From assembly GCF_022835695.1 (NCBI RefSeq), contig NZ_BQUV01000007.1:186001-250000 (forward strand): 64,000 nucleotides of DNA, read 5' to 3'. The stretch comes from Bradyrhizobium sp. Ce-3 (GTDB lineage Bacteria > Pseudomonadota > Alphaproteobacteria > Rhizobiales > Xanthobacteraceae). Made by a program: the position numbers and the translations under genes. Positions 38,599 to 47,305 of the stretch are shown here, one piece after another; within the stretch, counting starts at the first letter, position 1, and each line of letters starts with the position of its first letter. Below the pieces are notes generated by a model that worked only from the letters and a program-made list of their open reading frames with translations, searched no databases and was not told the origin of the DNA.

Positions 38599-38640
38599 AA
38601 GGGCCGCGCGCGATCCCCGCCGCGGCCCTTCGCTTTTTCT
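38599..38640 (+). terminator. Rho-independent terminator of acs
   Basis: AAGGGCCGCG (38599-38608) pairs with CGCGGCCCTT (38621-38630), followed by CGCTTTTTCT. This is a textbook hairpin plus T-run, 30 bp after the stop codon. Confidence 0.85.
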
Positions 38641-38943
38641 TCATGCGATCGGGCGTCGACGGCCCTTGAAACGCTATGGGGCTGGCATTTCACGGGATTG
38701 TCAGAGGCGCGGCGCCATTGCGGCGCGTTTGTGGCCAAGTGTTGTTTTCAGGTCATTTACTTTAATCCGAACTTTTCCTTTTCTGCCGGCCATCAGGACG
38801 TGTCTCGCGGCCGGTGTGAAACCACCCGGTTAAGACACGCGGTTAATATTGCGTGCGCGAGACCGGCGGGCCCGGTTTTTTCAGGGCTCTGCACCTTCGT
38901 TTTTTGGCTTCCTCATGGGAGCTGTTGGGAAGTGGAGAGGTTG
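38641..38943. other. Intergenic region with L,D-transpeptidase promoter
   Basis: About 300 bp. An AT-rich stretch (38740-38790, and TTAAGACACGCGGTTAATATT at about 38830-38850) is the best candidate for the promoter of the downstream L,D-transpeptidase gene. The ribosome site GGAGAGG is at about 38934. No small gene was found. Confidence 0.4.
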
Positions 38944-39459
38944 ATGTCGATGAAGTTTGCGGTGGCGTTCGCTGCCACCCTCGGTGCCGTTGTTGTGATG
39001 TCGCAGACGGCCGAAGCGCGGCCGGAAATGGTCGGAATTCACGCCGACAATTACGAGCCGGGCACCATCGTGGTGAAGACCAACGAACGGCGGCTCTATC
39101 TCATTCTCGATTCCGGCCACGCGATGCGTTACCCGGTCGGCGTCGGCAAGTCCGGCAAGCAGTGGGCCGGCACCACGCGGATCGACGGCAAGTACCGCAA
39201 CCCGGCCTGGTCGCCGCCCGCCGAGGTCAAGCGCGACAAGCCGAGCATCCCGAACGTGATCGCCGGCGGCTCGCCGCATAATCCGATGGGCGTCGCCGCG
39301 ATGACGCTGGCCGGCGGCGAATACGCGATCCACGGCACCAACGTGCCGGGCTCGGTCGGCGGCTTCGTCTCCTACGGCTGCATCCGCATGCTGAACACCG
39401 ACATCACCGATCTCTATTCGCGCGTCTCGGTCGGCACGACGGTCGTCGTCACCCGCTGA
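38944..39459 (+). CDS. L,D-transpeptidase (YkuD family)
   Basis: A 171-residue exported protein with a signal peptide (FAVAFAATLGAVVVMSQTAEA). The YkuD catalytic motif is HGTN followed 13 residues later by SYGCIRM, giving the active-site Cys. It should form 3-3 crosslinks in peptidoglycan or attach proteins to it. Alphaproteobacteria of this group carry many paralogs. The ATG at 38944 was chosen after a strong ribosome site; a second ATG lies two codons on. A bidirectional-looking terminator follows. Confidence 0.93.
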   Translation: MSMKFAVAFAATLGAVVVMSQTAEARPEMVGIHADNYEPGTIVVKTNERRLYLILDSGHAMRYPVGVGKSGKQWAGTTRIDGKYRNPAWSPPAEVKRDKPSIPNVIAGGSPHNPMGVAAMTLAGGEYAIHGTNVPGSVGGFVSYGCIRMLNTDITDLYSRVSVGTTVVVTR

Positions 39460-39483
39460 TCGCGCAGAGCACGTCGCCGAAAG

Positions 39484-39514
39484 AAAGGCCGCGCCACCGC
39501 GCGGCTTTTTGTTT
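39484..39514. terminator. Terminator shared by the convergent L,D-transpeptidase and nuclease genes
   Basis: GCCGCGC (39488-39494) pairs with GCGCGGC (39499-39505), flanked by AAAG on the left and TTTTTG on the right, so it can terminate in the plus direction. The minus-strand nuclease stop codon lies at 39513. Confidence 0.75.
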
Positions 39515-40121
39515 AGCGCGCAAAATATCCGCACCAGCCGAAACGGTGGCCGCCATTGTAGGCGCGCGCATGACCGGCCGCGAGCAGCGCGGCCGAGACG
39601 TTGTCGGTCTTCTTGGTCGCGACGTCGGCGACGACGCGTCCCTGATATTTGTCGGGACCGATATTGTAGATCGCGACATCGCCCTGGCCGAGCAGATCGC
39701 GCAGCGCCACCGTCGCGGCCTGCGCCATCTGCAGCTCGCGCGCGCACGACGCTTTCAGCTCGGGCGCATCGATGCCGCGCAGCCGCACCCGCGTAGTGAA
39801 ATCGGGACCCGGCGCGAGATGCACCCGCGCCTCGAACGTGTCGCCATCGATCGTCCTGATCACATCAACGCCGTGCCTGATGTCGGGTGCGCCGGCGCGC
39901 TGCCAGACCATGTCGCTGTCGCGCGCGCGGTTCAGCGACCAGTGCGACGGCAGGGGCATCCATTGAGGCACATATTGGCGGATCGGCAATGTGCTGCCGA
40001 CGGCGATGCCGAGCACGAACACCCAGGGCAGCGCCGCCGAGACACGGCGGCCCCAAGGTGAGCGGCGGAAGGGCGGACGTCCCGTCCCACGATAAGGATT
40101 TATTCTCTCGTATGGGGACAT
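39513..40121 (-). CDS. Membrane-anchored thermonuclease (SNase-like) protein
   Basis: A 202-residue protein with an N-terminal basic stretch and one transmembrane segment at about 29-46 (VSAALPWVFVLGIAVGS), then a staphylococcal-nuclease fold. Catalytic-site motifs are recognisable: IRTIDGDTFEA, VRLRGIDAPELK and YQGRVVADV. It should face the periplasm and cleave DNA or RNA. The ATG at 40121 was preferred since the upstream frame lacks family resemblance. The convergent partner is the L,D-transpeptidase. Confidence 0.85.
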   Translation of the reverse strand: MSPYERINPYRGTGRPPFRRSPWGRRVSAALPWVFVLGIAVGSTLPIRQYVPQWMPLPSHWSLNRARDSDMVWQRAGAPDIRHGVDVIRTIDGDTFEARVHLAPGPDFTTRVRLRGIDAPELKASCARELQMAQAATVALRDLLGQGDVAIYNIGPDKYQGRVVADVATKKTDNVSAALLAAGHARAYNGGHRFGWCGYFAR

Positions 40122-40161
40122 ATTCCCAGACTGGCTTGAGTCGGGCCGACAGGCAAGACTC

Positions 40162-40389
40162 TCAAAAGTCCGAGGCGATGCCCTTGGTCTCCCAATCGCC
40201 GTAGCGCGTCGGTTCCGGCCCCTTCGGGCCCTGGAATTCCTTCGGCCGCGCGGCCGCATCCTTCGCGGCCTGCTCTTCGGCCGCCTTGCGCCGCGCCGCG
40301 GCCTCGGCGAGCGCGCGCTGCGCGGCCGGCGTCAGCGGCTTGCGCGGTGCGGGTTCCGGTGGCGATGGCGTTGGCGATTTCTCAGACAT
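40162..40389 (-). CDS. DUF1674 protein (SdhAF4-like)
   Basis: A 75-residue protein. The first 50 residues are Ala/Lys/Glu-rich and probably disordered or helical; the C-terminus PEPTRYGDWETKGIASDF is the diagnostic DUF1674 motif, shared with the eukaryotic succinate dehydrogenase assembly factor 4. The latter binds the flavinylated SdhA during assembly; a like role here is an inference. No sdh genes are within the window. Position next to rsmB is typical in this group. Confidence 0.93.
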   Translation of the reverse strand: MSEKSPTPSPPEPAPRKPLTPAAQRALAEAAARRKAAEEQAAKDAAARPKEFQGPKGPEPTRYGDWETKGIASDF

Positions 40390-40591
40390 AGCGGGCCTTC
40401 TTGGCGAACGTTTCTCGGCAAAACTTTCTGCCTGCGAATTTCGTATCTCCGTGCTGGCTCAGTGACGACATCACGATCACGAAATCCCGCAAGGCGATTC
40501 TTACATTTGGCATATTCGCATGCCAGAGGTGTTTTCGAGTTGATGGCATGAGCCGAATGTAACTCCAGCACCTTTGAGATATCTCCGCTCC

Positions 40592-41938
40592 ATGCCTCCT
40601 TCAAGATTTGCAGTTCCTGCCGAAGTCCCCGGTCTCGCGGCGCGCCGTATCGCGGCCGACATCCTCGACGGCGTGCTGCACAAGCACCGCACGCTCGACG
40701 ATCAGCTCGACGGTGCCGGCGCGCATCCCGGCCTGAAATCGCTGGCCGATCGCGACCGCGCGCTGATGCGCCGGCTGGTGTCGACGATCCTGCGCAAGCT
40801 CGGCACGCTCGGCCAACTGCTGTCGCGCCTGCTCGACCGCGGCGTCCCGACCGATGCGCCGCGCGCGCAGAGCGCGCTGCTGATCGGCGCCGCGCAGATC
40901 CTCTGGATGGACGTGCCCGATCACGCCGCGGTGGATCTGTCGGTGCGGCTCGTGCAATCCGATCGCCGCGCGGCGAAATATGCCGGGCTCGTCAACGCGG
41001 TGCTGCGGCGCTGCGCGCGCGAGGGCCAGGGCCTGATCGACGAGATCAGCGCGCAGACGCTGGACCTGCCGCCATGGATGCTGGCGCGCTGGAACGCGCA
41101 TTACGGCGAAGCCACCACGCGCGAGATGGCGCTGGCGCTCGGCCACGAGCCGTCGCTCGACCTCACGGTGAAGTCGGACGCGCCGCAATGGGCGAGCCGC
41201 CTGCACGGCGAGACGCTGCCGACCGGAACCGTGCGCACGTTGCTGCAGGGTTCCGTCACCATGCTGCCCGGCTTTGCCGAAGGCCAATGGTGGGTGCAGG
41301 ACGCCGCCGCAGCACTTCCGGTGCGGCTGTTCGGCGACATCAAGGACAAGCAGGTCGCCGATCTCTGCGCCGCGCCGGGCGGCAAGACCGCCCAGCTCGC
41401 GCTGGCCGGCGCCCAGGTCACCGCGGTCGACCGCTCGCCGGCGCGCGTCGCGCGGCTGCGCGATAATCTCACGCGGCTGGCGTTGCCGGCCGAGACCGTC
41501 GTCGCCGACGCCGCCGAATGGCCCGCCGAGGCTGGAAGCTTCGACGGTATCCTGGTCGACGCGCCCTGCACCTCGACGGGAACCATCCGCCGCCATCCCG
41601 ACGTTGCCTGGCTGCGCCAGGAAGGCGACATCGCCGCGCTGTCGACGCTGCAGAAGCGGCTGCTGCAAAAGGCCACCCATCTGCTGAAGCCCGGCGGCAC
41701 GCTGGTCTATTGCACCTGTTCGCTGGAGCCGGAGGAAGGCGAGCACGCGATTGCCGCACTGCTGGCGAGCGAATCAGGCCTGCGCCGTGCGCCGGTCGAG
41801 ACCAGCGAGGTCGCCGGCCTCGACGCCATCATTACCGCCGACGGCGATCTGCGCACCTTGCCGAGCCATTTGCCCAACGCCGACCCGCGGCTGGGCGGCC
41901 TGGACGGCTTTTACGCCGCCCGGCTGGTTAAATCCTGA
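40592..41938 (+). CDS. rsmB: RsmB-like 16S rRNA (cytosine-5) methyltransferase
   Basis: Methylates a cytosine (position 967 in E. coli) of 16S rRNA using S-adenosylmethionine. A 448-residue protein with an N-terminal NusB-like RNA-binding region (residues about 15-150) and a C-terminal methyltransferase. SAM-binding ADLCAAPGGKTAQLA, motif IV DAPCTSTG and motif VI YCTCSLEPEEGE supply the two catalytic cysteines. The ATG at 40592 agrees with homologs. It starts the rsmB - heparinase-like - purH run typical of Bradyrhizobium relatives. Confidence 0.95.
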   Translation: MPPSRFAVPAEVPGLAARRIAADILDGVLHKHRTLDDQLDGAGAHPGLKSLADRDRALMRRLVSTILRKLGTLGQLLSRLLDRGVPTDAPRAQSALLIGAAQILWMDVPDHAAVDLSVRLVQSDRRAAKYAGLVNAVLRRCAREGQGLIDEISAQTLDLPPWMLARWNAHYGEATTREMALALGHEPSLDLTVKSDAPQWASRLHGETLPTGTVRTLLQGSVTMLPGFAEGQWWVQDAAAALPVRLFGDIKDKQVADLCAAPGGKTAQLALAGAQVTAVDRSPARVARLRDNLTRLALPAETVVADAAEWPAEAGSFDGILVDAPCTSTGTIRRHPDVAWLRQEGDIAALSTLQKRLLQKATHLLKPGGTLVYCTCSLEPEEGEHAIAALLASESGLRRAPVETSEVAGLDAIITADGDLRTLPSHLPNADPRLGGLDGFYAARLVKS

Positions 41939-41991
41939 TTTTAAACTTCAGTCTTCTAAGCTCCAGATGCTTCTTGAAGTGATTCGTGCGG

Positions 41992-42031
41992 TATCAAGAG
42001 GGTGTCTTGAATATCAAGAAGGTGTCTTGGC
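41992..42031 (+). repeat. Two tandem 20-bp repeats upstream of the heparinase-like gene
   Basis: TATCAAGAGGGTGTCTTGAA (41992-42011) is followed at once by TATCAAGAAGGTGTCTTGGC (42012-42031), matching at 17 of 20 positions. Each unit is itself a partial palindrome (CAAGA...TCTTG). It lies 57-97 bp before the GTG start at 42088, where an operator would be expected. Confidence 0.7.
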
Positions 42032-42087
42032 CGCGTTTCCGGATTAAATAAGGATTCGTTGAAAATTCCCTCCCCGCAAGGTTAGGC

Positions 42088-43839
42088 GTGTCGGTCGCTC
42101 AAAGCAGACGCATCTCGACGCTGATTGCTGGCCGCTTCGCCCGCAGCATGCTCGCACGCGCCAGCGGCAGCACGGTGGCGCTGTCGCGGCTGTGGCCCGG
42201 CCGCACCGACCGGCTGATCATCGCCCCGCATGACCTGCGGACCGCCGACGCCACCCGCGCGGCCGAGATCTATGCCGGGCGATTCGTGTTCGCCGGCAAG
42301 ATCGTCACCTGCCACGGCCGCTCGATCTTCGATCTCGAGCCGCCGTCGGAGGATTGGGAAGCCGCCCTGCTCGGCTTCGGCTGGCTGCGCCATCTGCGCG
42401 CCGCCGACACCGCGCTGACCCGCGCCAACGCCCGCTCGCTGGTCGACGACTGGATCTCCAACCAGGCCCGCCGGCGGCCGCTGGAGCGCCGCGCCGACGT
42501 GCGCGCGCGGCGGGTGATCTCGCTGCTGTCGCAGGCGCCATTGGTGCTCGGCGACACCGACGGAAAGTTCTACCGCAAATATCTGCGCGGGCTGGCGCGC
42601 GAGATCCGCTACTTGCGCCATGCCACGCTCGACAATGACGGCGTGCCGCGCCTGCAGGTGTTGATCGCGCTGTGCTATGCCTCGCTGTGCCTCGCCAACC
42701 AGGCGCGCAACATCAAATCGGCGACGCGCAGGTTGTCGGACGAACTCCAGCGTCAGATCCTGCCTGACGGCGGCCACATCTCGCGCAATCCCGGCGCGCT
42801 GGTCGAATTGCTCAGCGATCTCTTGCCGCTGCGGCAGACATTCGCCGCAAGGAACATCGCGCCGCCGCCGGCGCTGCTCAACGCGATCGACCGCATGATG
42901 CCGATGCTGCGCTTCTTCCGGCACGGCGACGGCAGCTTCGCGCTGTTCAACGGCATGAGCAACGCGCCGTCCGATCTGGTCGCGACGCTGCTCGCCTATG
43001 ACGACACCCGCGGCGTGCCGATGGCAAGCATGCCGCATACCGGCTTCCAGCGGCTCGATGCCGGCAGCACCGCCGTGATCATCGATACCGGGGCGCCGCC
43101 GCCGGCCAGCGTCAGCCAGGATGCGCATGCCAGCTGCCTGTCGTTCGAGCTGTCTTCCGGGGTGAGCCGCATCGTCGTCAATTGCGGCATGCCGAACACC
43201 GGGCGCGACAATTGGCGGCCGTTCGCGCGCTCCACCGCGGCGCATTCGACGCTGACCTATCGCGACACCTCGTCGTGCCAGTTCGTCGAGCTGTCGGCGA
43301 TGAAGCGGCTGCTGCGCGGCGCGCCGATCACCAGCGGCCCGAGCAATGTCGAGAGCTACCGCGAAGCCGTTCCCGGCGGTGACGTGCTGACCGCCTCGCA
43401 TGACGGCTATCTGTCGCGCTTCGGCGTGATCCACCGCCGCGTGCTGATGGTCTCCGAGGACGGCACCCGGCTCGAGGGCGAGGACCAGCTGTCGCCGGCG
43501 CCGGGCGGCCGCATCAAGGGCAGCGAGGCCGATTTCGCGCTGCGCTTCCATCTGCACCCCTCGGTGAAGGCGAGCCGGCTGTCGGATGCCCGCGGCGTGA
43601 TGCTGGTGCTGCCGAACCGCGACGTCTGGACCTTCGAGGCGATGGACGACAAGGTCGACCTCGAGGACAGCGTGTTCCTGGCCGGCAATGACGGCCCGCG
43701 CCGCACCTCCCAGATCGTGATCCGGCAGGACGCGCGGCAGGCCGGCACCATCCGCTGGAGCTTCGTGCGCTCCTCGACCTCGGCCACCGCCACCAACGCC
43801 CGCCGCAACGCCCGCCGCGAGCCGGAACTGCCGCTGTAG
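42088..43839 (+). CDS. Heparinase II/III-like protein
   Basis: A 583-residue protein with an N-terminal alpha-helical domain (to about 320) and a C-terminal beta-sheet heparinase II/III domain with DNWRPFARSTAAHSTLTY and FRGL-type segments. Such proteins are polysaccharide lyases in characterised cases; the precise polymer here is unknown, and no signal peptide is seen, which is odd for a secreted lyase. It is a constant neighbour between rsmB and purH in this group. GTG start with an AAGG eight bases upstream. Confidence 0.85.
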   Translation: MSVAQSRRISTLIAGRFARSMLARASGSTVALSRLWPGRTDRLIIAPHDLRTADATRAAEIYAGRFVFAGKIVTCHGRSIFDLEPPSEDWEAALLGFGWLRHLRAADTALTRANARSLVDDWISNQARRRPLERRADVRARRVISLLSQAPLVLGDTDGKFYRKYLRGLAREIRYLRHATLDNDGVPRLQVLIALCYASLCLANQARNIKSATRRLSDELQRQILPDGGHISRNPGALVELLSDLLPLRQTFAARNIAPPPALLNAIDRMMPMLRFFRHGDGSFALFNGMSNAPSDLVATLLAYDDTRGVPMASMPHTGFQRLDAGSTAVIIDTGAPPPASVSQDAHASCLSFELSSGVSRIVVNCGMPNTGRDNWRPFARSTAAHSTLTYRDTSSCQFVELSAMKRLLRGAPITSGPSNVESYREAVPGGDVLTASHDGYLSRFGVIHRRVLMVSEDGTRLEGEDQLSPAPGGRIKGSEADFALRFHLHPSVKASRLSDARGVMLVLPNRDVWTFEAMDDKVDLEDSVFLAGNDGPRRTSQIVIRQDARQAGTIRWSFVRSSTSATATNARRNARREPELPL

Positions 43840-43871
43840 GACGGGTTGTCCGCAACGCGACCGCCCCTAGA

Positions 43872-43975
43872 CCGTCACCCTGAGGAGCCGCGAAGCGGCG
43901 TCTCGAAGGGTCGACGGCCACTAGCCGGGCCGTGCATCCTTCGAGACGCGCTGCGCTCGCACCTCAGGATGACGG
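43872..43975. repeat. Intergenic inverted repeat, CGTCACCCTGAGG family
   Basis: CCGTCACCCTGAGG and GTCTCGAAGG in the left arm pair with CCTTCGAGAC and CCTCAGGATGACGG in the right arm, about 100 bp end to end. The element lies in the gap between the heparinase-like gene and purH, both on the plus strand. Confidence 0.75.
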
Positions 43976-44067
43976 GGTTAGAATCCCGGGAATCAGGCGC
44001 ATGTACCGGTTTCGTACCGCACAAAACCATGCTACCGGGCTGCCTTAACAGCCAGGGATTTTCCGAT

Positions 44068-45660
44068 ATGACCGAGCAGCTTCGCCGCGTGACCCGCGCT
44101 CTGTTGTCCGTTTCCGACAAGACCGGACTGATCGATTTCGCCAAGGCGTTGTCCGACCATGGCGTCGAGCTGGTCTCGACCGGCGGCACCGCCAAGGCGA
44201 TTGCGGCAGCCGGGCTCAAGGTCAAGGACGTCTCCGAGCTCACCGGTTTTCCGGAGATGATGGACGGGCGGGTCAAGACCTTGCATCCGAAGGTGCATGG
44301 CGGCCTGCTCGCGATCCGCGACAACAAGGAACATGCCTCCGCGATGGCCTCGCACGGCATCGCGCCGATCGATCTCCTGGTCGTCAACCTCTATCCGTTC
44401 GAGGCCACCGTCGATAAGGGCGCCGGCTTCGAGGAGTGCATCGAGAATATCGACATCGGCGGTCCCGCGATGATCCGCGCCGCGGCCAAGAACCATGACG
44501 ACGTCGCCGTGGTGGTCGAGGCGAACGATTATCAGGCCGTGCTCGACGAGCTCGCCGCGCACAAGGGTGCGACCTCGCTTGCCCTGCGCCGGCGGCTCGC
44601 CGCCAAGGCCTATGCGCGCACTGGCGCCTATGACGCCGCGATCTCGAACTGGTTCGCGGTGCAGCTCGACACCAAGGCACCGGACTTCCGTGCCTTCGGC
44701 GGCAAACTGATCCAGTCGCTGCGCTATGGCGAGAACCCGCACCAGACCGCGGCGTTCTATGCCACGCCGGAGAAGCGGCCGGGCGTTGCGACTGCACGCC
44801 AGCTGCAGGGCAAGGAACTGTCCTACAACAACATCAACGACACCGATGCGGCCTATGAATGCGTCGGCGAGTTCGACCCGCAGCGCACCGCGGCCTGCGT
44901 GATCGTCAAGCACGCCAACCCTTGCGGCGTCGCCGAAGGTCCCGATCTCGCCACCGCCTATGCCCGTGCGCTCGCCTGCGATTCCACCTCGGCCTATGGC
45001 GGCATCATCGCGGTCAACCGCACGCTCGATGCCGACGCGGCGCGCGCCATCATCGGCATCTTCACTGAAGTCATCATCGCGCCCGATGCGACCGAGGAGG
45101 CGATTGCGATCATCGCCGGCCGGCGCAATTTGCGCCTCTTGCTCGCCGGCGGCCTGCCGAACGCGCGCGCGGTCGGGCTCACTGCCAAGACCGTGGCCGG
45201 CGGCCTCCTGGTGCAGAGCCGCGACAACGCCGTGATCGAGGACATGAACCTGAAGGTCGCGACCAAGCGTGCGCCGACCGACGCCGAGCTGCGCGACCTC
45301 AAATTCGCCTTCCGGGTCGCCAAGCACGTCAAGTCGAACACCATCATCTACGCCAAGGATCTCGCCACCGTCGGCATCGGCGCCGGCCAGATGAGCCGGG
45401 TGGATTCGGCGCGCATCGCGGCGCGCAAGGCGCTGGATGCGGCGGCCGAGCTGAAGCTCGCCGAGCCCTTGACCAGAGGCTCGGTGGTCGCCTCCGACGC
45501 GTTTTTCCCGTTCGCCGACGGCATGCTGGCCTGCATCGAAGCCGGCGCCACCGCGGTGATCCAGCCCGGCGGCTCGATGCGCGACGACGAGGTGATCAAG
45601 GCCGCCGACGAACACGGCATCGCCATGGTGTTCACCGGCGTCCGGCATTTCAGGCATTGA
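44068..45660 (+). CDS. purH: Bifunctional AICAR transformylase/IMP cyclohydrolase
   Basis: Carries out the last two steps of IMP synthesis. A 530-residue cytosolic enzyme. The N-terminal IMP cyclohydrolase domain (residues about 1-200) opens with [16 protein letters not shown] and has [10 protein letters not shown]; the transformylase domain has the catalytic KHANPCG and the C-terminal FFPFADG and [11 protein letters not shown] segments. The ATG at 44068 agrees with the family start; an open frame upstream crosses the repeat element. FolD in this window makes its formyl donor. Confidence 0.97.
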   Translation: MTEQLRRVTRALLSVSDKTGLIDFAKALSDHGVELVSTGGTAKAIAAAGLKVKDVSELTGFPEMMDGRVKTLHPKVHGGLLAIRDNKEHASAMASHGIAPIDLLVVNLYPFEATVDKGAGFEECIENIDIGGPAMIRAAAKNHDDVAVVVEANDYQAVLDELAAHKGATSLALRRRLAAKAYARTGAYDAAISNWFAVQLDTKAPDFRAFGGKLIQSLRYGENPHQTAAFYATPEKRPGVATARQLQGKELSYNNINDTDAAYECVGEFDPQRTAACVIVKHANPCGVAEGPDLATAYARALACDSTSAYGGIIAVNRTLDADAARAIIGIFTEVIIAPDATEEAIAIIAGRRNLRLLLAGGLPNARAVGLTAKTVAGGLLVQSRDNAVIEDMNLKVATKRAPTDAELRDLKFAFRVAKHVKSNTIIYAKDLATVGIGAGQMSRVDSARIAARKALDAAAELKLAEPLTRGSVVASDAFFPFADGMLACIEAGATAVIQPGGSMRDDEVIKAADEHGIAMVFTGVRHFRH

Positions 45661-45667
45661 TCCGACC

Positions 45668-45753
45668 GTAGCCCGGATGGAGCGGAGCGAAATCCGGGAC
45701 GATCTCTCCGCGGACCAAAGACCCCGGATTGCGCTTCGCTCCATCCGGGCTAC
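45668..45753. repeat. Intergenic inverted repeat, GTAGCCCGGATGG family
   Basis: GTAGCCCGGATGGAGCG at 45668-45684 pairs with CGCTCCATCCGGGCTAC ending at 45753; the inner AATCCGGG/CCCGGATT also pairs. It separates the convergent purH and transporter genes. Confidence 0.8.
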
Positions 45754-45799
45754 GAAGCTGTAGGCATTGATCTCTCAGCATGGTCGTCCCGGCGATGGA

Positions 45800-47191
45800 T
45801 TATTCCCCCACCTTCGCCAGCAACGCCAGCCCCACCACGAAGAACCCCACCAGCACGGCCATGCCGTACTTCTGGCTCGCGGTCGCCGCGGTGATCGCGC
45901 CGATCAGGAGCGGGCCGATGAACGACGTCACCTTGCCGGTCAGCGCGAACAGGCCGAAATACTGCGCGATGCGATCCTTCGGCGCGAGCCGGATCAGCAG
46001 CGAGCGCGAGGCCGCCTGCAACGGTGCGCCGGTGGCGCCGATCAGGCAGCCCAGCACGATGTAGGCGCGCTCGGCCGCGCCCGCGAACAGGGGGCCACCG
46101 GGCACCGGCGGCGCCACCGCAATGAACAGGATGGAATCCTTGTTCACGGTGAGGATCACCACGATCGCAAACAGCAGGATCACGAGACTGCCGGTGATCA
46201 CGCGCTTCGGCCCGAACCGATCGTCGAGCTTGCCGCCGAGCCAGCCGCCAAACGTCCCGGCGACCGCGAGGATGATGCCGAAGGTGCCGATCCGGATCGT
46301 GTCCCAGCCGAACGTGCCGGCGGCATAGATGCCGCCGAACGCGAACAGCGAGACCAGCCCGTCGGTGTAGATCATGTTGGCCAGCAGGAACCGCGCCAGC
46401 GATTTCTGCTTCGGCAGGCTCGCCAATGATTCCCTGAGCTCGCGCAGGCCTTCGCCGAGCGCCTCACGCAATGGACGCTTCGCCGGATAATCCGGCGTGA
46501 ACAGGAACATCGGCGTCACGAAGATGATGAACCACAACCCGGTCAACGGCCCGGTGATGCGGTCGCCCTCATGCATCGCGGGATCAAGCCCGAACATCGG
46601 CGTGAAACCGAACAGCGTCTTGCCGGTCTCGGCATTGGCGGCGAGGAAGCCGAGCACGAGAATAAGACTGAGGATGCCGCCGACATAGCCGGTGGCCCAG
46701 CCGGTGCCGGACAGCCGCCCGATCCGTTCCGGCGGCACCAGCGTCGGCATCATCGCGTTGTTGAAGACGGTCGCGAACTCGACGCCGACGCTCGCGATCG
46801 CGTAGGCCAACAGCAGCATGGGAATGATGTCGGGATTGCCGGGCTTGCCGATCCACATCGCGCTCGATCCGACCACGAGCAGCGCGCCGAAGACCGCGAT
46901 CCATGGCTTGCGCCGGCCGCTGGCATCGGCGATCGCCCCCAGCACCGGCGACAGCAACGCGATCGCCAGTCCCGCCGCGGCAGTCGCAAAGCCCCACAGC
47001 GCCTGCCCGCTTGCCGCATCGGAAGCGACGAAGCTCGCGAAATAGGGCGCGAACACGAAGGTCGTGATCAGCGTGAAGTAAGGCTGCGCGGCCCAGTCGA
47101 AGAAGATCCAGCTGATGACGGCGGCGCGGCCAGGATAAACCTTGGTGGCGGCCTTCGCCTCATCGGCGCCCGTCTGCATTGTTGCCGTCAT
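45800..47191 (-). CDS. MFS transporter, UMF1/Atg22-like
   Basis: A 463-residue protein with about 12 hydrophobic segments. The start, after a short soluble stretch, is ISWIFFDWAAQPYFTLITTFVF, which is the usual signature of the UMF1 (vacuole effluxer Atg22-like) group. The loop after helix 2 has ADASGRRKPW. It should move a small solute across the inner membrane; eukaryotic Atg22 moves amino acids, but the bacterial cargo is unknown. The ATG at 47191 is chosen over the longer frame; the following Met at codon 5 is an alternative. Confidence 0.87.
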   Translation of the reverse strand: MTATMQTGADEAKAATKVYPGRAAVISWIFFDWAAQPYFTLITTFVFAPYFASFVASDAASGQALWGFATAAAGLAIALLSPVLGAIADASGRRKPWIAVFGALLVVGSSAMWIGKPGNPDIIPMLLLAYAIASVGVEFATVFNNAMMPTLVPPERIGRLSGTGWATGYVGGILSLILVLGFLAANAETGKTLFGFTPMFGLDPAMHEGDRITGPLTGLWFIIFVTPMFLFTPDYPAKRPLREALGEGLRELRESLASLPKQKSLARFLLANMIYTDGLVSLFAFGGIYAAGTFGWDTIRIGTFGIILAVAGTFGGWLGGKLDDRFGPKRVITGSLVILLFAIVVILTVNKDSILFIAVAPPVPGGPLFAGAAERAYIVLGCLIGATGAPLQAASRSLLIRLAPKDRIAQYFGLFALTGKVTSFIGPLLIGAITAATASQKYGMAVLVGFFVVGLALLAKVGE

Positions 47192-47305
47192 CGCGAAAGA
47201 TATTCCCCAACTCGAACCACGGGCAGGCTTTTGCCGCTTCAATCCGCTCCCATATAGCATGGGCCGGTTTGGCTGATACGGCGATGGACAGGGCAGGACA
47301 TTTCG

